Source: Dromaius novaehollandiae (taxonomy: Eukaryota; Chordata; Aves; Casuariiformes; Dromaiidae). Taken from it: a DNA stretch of 64,000 bases. The stretch spans positions 22,053,001-22,117,000 of the forward strand of contig NC_088102.1 in assembly GCF_036370855.1 (NCBI RefSeq). The letters run 5' to 3'. A model generated the notes under the pieces. The model was not told the DNA's origin and searched no databases. It saw only the letters and a program-made list of their open reading frames with translations. The position numbers and the translations under genes were made by a program. Shown piece after piece: positions 61,701-64,000 of this stretch (positions are counted from its first letter, which is position 1; every line of letters starts with the position of its first letter).

Positions 61701-64000
61701 AGGGTCAGAATTCAGCTCTCATGAGGCACATTTCCACAGAGCCCCAGTATAATCAAAACTTGCCAAACCTCTTTTGTACCAGTTTTCCAGATGGACTACT
61801 AGCCAGTGTCCTTTTGAAAAGAAAGACATTTTATGCTGTACAAAAGTTTAATGCCAAATGGTTCAAAATTGCCTGTAGTGTCATCTGGGATGCAAAATGC
61901 CCTGTTCAGTAGAGTTCAGGGAAGGAGTGATCATCAGCTTCCTAGGATTATCTCTGTGTTTAGAAGAGAGCATCAGGCAGGATTTGATGAGGCTCACAGC
62001 CAGTAACTTTTGATTTTGGCACTCATTTCTGTTTTGTTTTTCCACTCAGCTGGAAAGATAAGTCATAAATAAAACCATTATTCTTATGTTCTAAAGAAAA
62101 ACTTTAATATCTCCTTGTTAGAATTTAAGGTGAATGAATACTATAAATGAAGAATTCAATGGGAATTAACCACTTCACTGTCAAAAGCTGAGACTGAACT
62201 TTCACTGCAATGTCATTAATAAAGTGTCTCATGCAGACCTTTGAAAATTATACCAATAATAAGATATTCATAAAGTTCTTTTGCTTGCAAATTAAAATAA
62301 ATATTTTTCCCAGAGGGAGATTTTTTCTCATGAAAAGAAAAAATGATTGAGAAAAGAAATAGCAGAGCTATTCTAGTATCAAATAGCATAAACTATTTCG
62401 TTTTTCTCTTTTACATCACATCCATTTTATTTTTCTTATTGGCCAACTGGGAAAACGCCTAATATATTTTCAGTCCAAAAAATCCAAACCCTAAATATTC
62501 TTATGAAGAAACTGAATAATAATGTCTCCAGTGAAAACCTTTTCACATAAAGTCCCTGCATCCATCAGGTGTTTGCTTCTGCTAATAGGCAAGGAACACT
62601 TGTTATAGTCACAGAACATGTGAAAATGGGGACCTGCTTGTTAACGAGTCTTGTGACACTGGTTTAACGTAATTTCACGTAGACTCTCTCACCAACTCTT
62701 CCATACATTTATGTCAGCCATTAGTGGTATACAATGAAAGATGGGTCAAATTTTGTCTGTGAACCACTCATTTGCCCACAGGTCCAACAAACCTGTGCAA
62801 ATTAGGACCTGCAAGTGAATATTCTGGAATTTCTGATGGGTTGTATATGCATACATTTGGAACTTCTGCTCCATACTTCCCTTTAGTTTCTATCTGTGTT
62901 TGCACTAAGTAAAGACGATCGCATTTTTATGAAGCCCAAGGAAAAAGCTACTGATATAACTTTGACTTTACATCATCAAAAGATCATTGTCCATAATAAT
63001 TTTTCCAAACTTTGTCCACATGACTTCCAAATACCTTTCTTAGTGCAAACTGTCCATTATCAACTTATTTAGGTGAGTCCTGAAATGAAACCTCAGCTGT
63101 TTGTGCTACTCTGACACTTTGTTTGAAATTTCCCAAACTCTGCTGTAGGTTGAAGTCCATGAACTGTTTTGCATTTGGATAGCAATTAGAATTGGAAGAA
63201 ACATTTTTCCAATGTAAAATATGACTTTTTGCTTGACTACAGCTATGCACTTGTTTAGACAGTGCTCCCAGTTCTCTCCATGAATTTTGGTATAAGTGGT
63301 TTAGCATGTTACTTTTTTTTCAAAAGTGTATTTATAGAAAAGGAACTTTGTCAGTATCCCATACAAACATATATGTTCTTCTTCATACTGAAAAGAAGCA
63401 TAAACTATGCTATCTTTATAATCACTTTGATTTTTGATCTAGGTAAACCAGTAATGCTCCACATATATGTATATATATTTAATCATCCAAGATCAAATCA
63501 AATAATTTGTGAATGCCTCCTGTTTTCACCTTATTAGGTCACTAACCACATTTGTTTTCATCAGTTTGGGCTTTTGGGTCATTCATGTACTGTACAGCTG
63601 AACTTCCTGAATAAGTCACTTGCTACAAATAGGGCACCTAGCTCATCTTGAAACTATGATATCCTGAGGCCTAGAACAGATGATGTTCATCGAGGAGGAT
63701 AAGGATTCCTCCAGCATCGGTCATTGAAGTATGAAATGCTAGTATGCATGTACATGTAAAGGATGCCTTTTGAAATCAAAGGTACAGCTAGTTATTTTAG
63801 TGAAATTAAATACCACCTCCACACCCCATGGCTCTACTTAATCTCAAACAAACTCTTATGTATCCAGCATGCAATGGAAGCGTGCAGAAGCACAACTATT
63901 TGCTGCTTGTCTTACGGGTTTTGGAAGCTAAAATATTATCAAACAAACAAAAGTATCAACCTTCTCATCATACTCTCAAGTAAATAGGTCACAGAGAAAA
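58756..64000. other. AT-rich sequence, no gene seen
   Basis: Stops are frequent in all frames. Short TA repeats occur near 59769-59783 and 63463-63480. No interspersed repeat, RNA gene or exon could be recognised up to the end of the window. Confidence 0.55.

Noticed and set aside
1-64000. Bacterial or phage system (operons, CRISPR, toxin-antitoxin)
   Set aside because: CR1 and MIR repeats, absence of long ORFs and lack of spaced direct repeats show this is animal nuclear DNA.

Overview
The window reads as vertebrate nuclear DNA, most likely from a bird. It is AT-rich by eye. Every reading frame is broken into short ORFs, the longest about 150 codons, with no operon-like packing and no ribosome-binding-site or bacterial gene structure. 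The recognisable interspersed repeats are CR1 LINE 3' ends (four copies: 18.8-19.2, 48.2-48.7, 49.0-49.35 and 44.0-44.3 kb), degraded MIR-type SINE pieces, and one LTR-retrovirus-like LTR at about 32.5-33.15 kb. CR1 dominance, no visible L1 or Alu, and few long microsatellites fit Aves; other sauropsids are not excluded.

I found no protein-coding gene, tRNA, rRNA or CRISPR array that I can defend. The window is best described as a gene desert or the inside of very long introns. The strongest gene-like signal is on the minus strand at 34.86-34.38 kb. There a CpG-containing, GC-rich block of about 280 bp has CRE-like half-sites and a TATA-like GATAAAAT upstream and ends at a consensus splice donor (CAG|GTAAGA). 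That layout is expected of a promoter plus first exon of a coding gene or lncRNA running leftwards.

Layout: 0-18.8 kb is unremarkable AT-rich sequence with a 118-bp tandem duplication at 3.3-3.54 kb and a G6AAC14 tract at 5.5 kb. 18.8-26 kb holds an old CR1, a perfect small palindrome, a possible conserved noncoding block at 22.3-22.7 kb and an antisense MIR. 26.7-27.9 kb holds two long imperfect inverted repeats about 0.7 kb apart. One is formed by a MIR piece and its inverted copy, and the other carries degenerate telomere-like TTAGGG motifs in both arms. 32.5-35.3 kb holds the LTR, an antisense MIR, the candidate promoter/exon and an A21 tract. 37.6-42.4 kb and 49.56-49.8 kb have the look of conserved enhancer sequence (TAAT-core rich, repeat-free). 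42.7-49.4 kb holds a purine microsatellite and three CR1 copies. 50-64 kb is mostly featureless apart from simple repeats and a possible conserved block at 56.3-56.6 kb.

Repeat identities come from remembered family consensus sequence and were not aligned by software. Conserved-element and promoter calls are inference.
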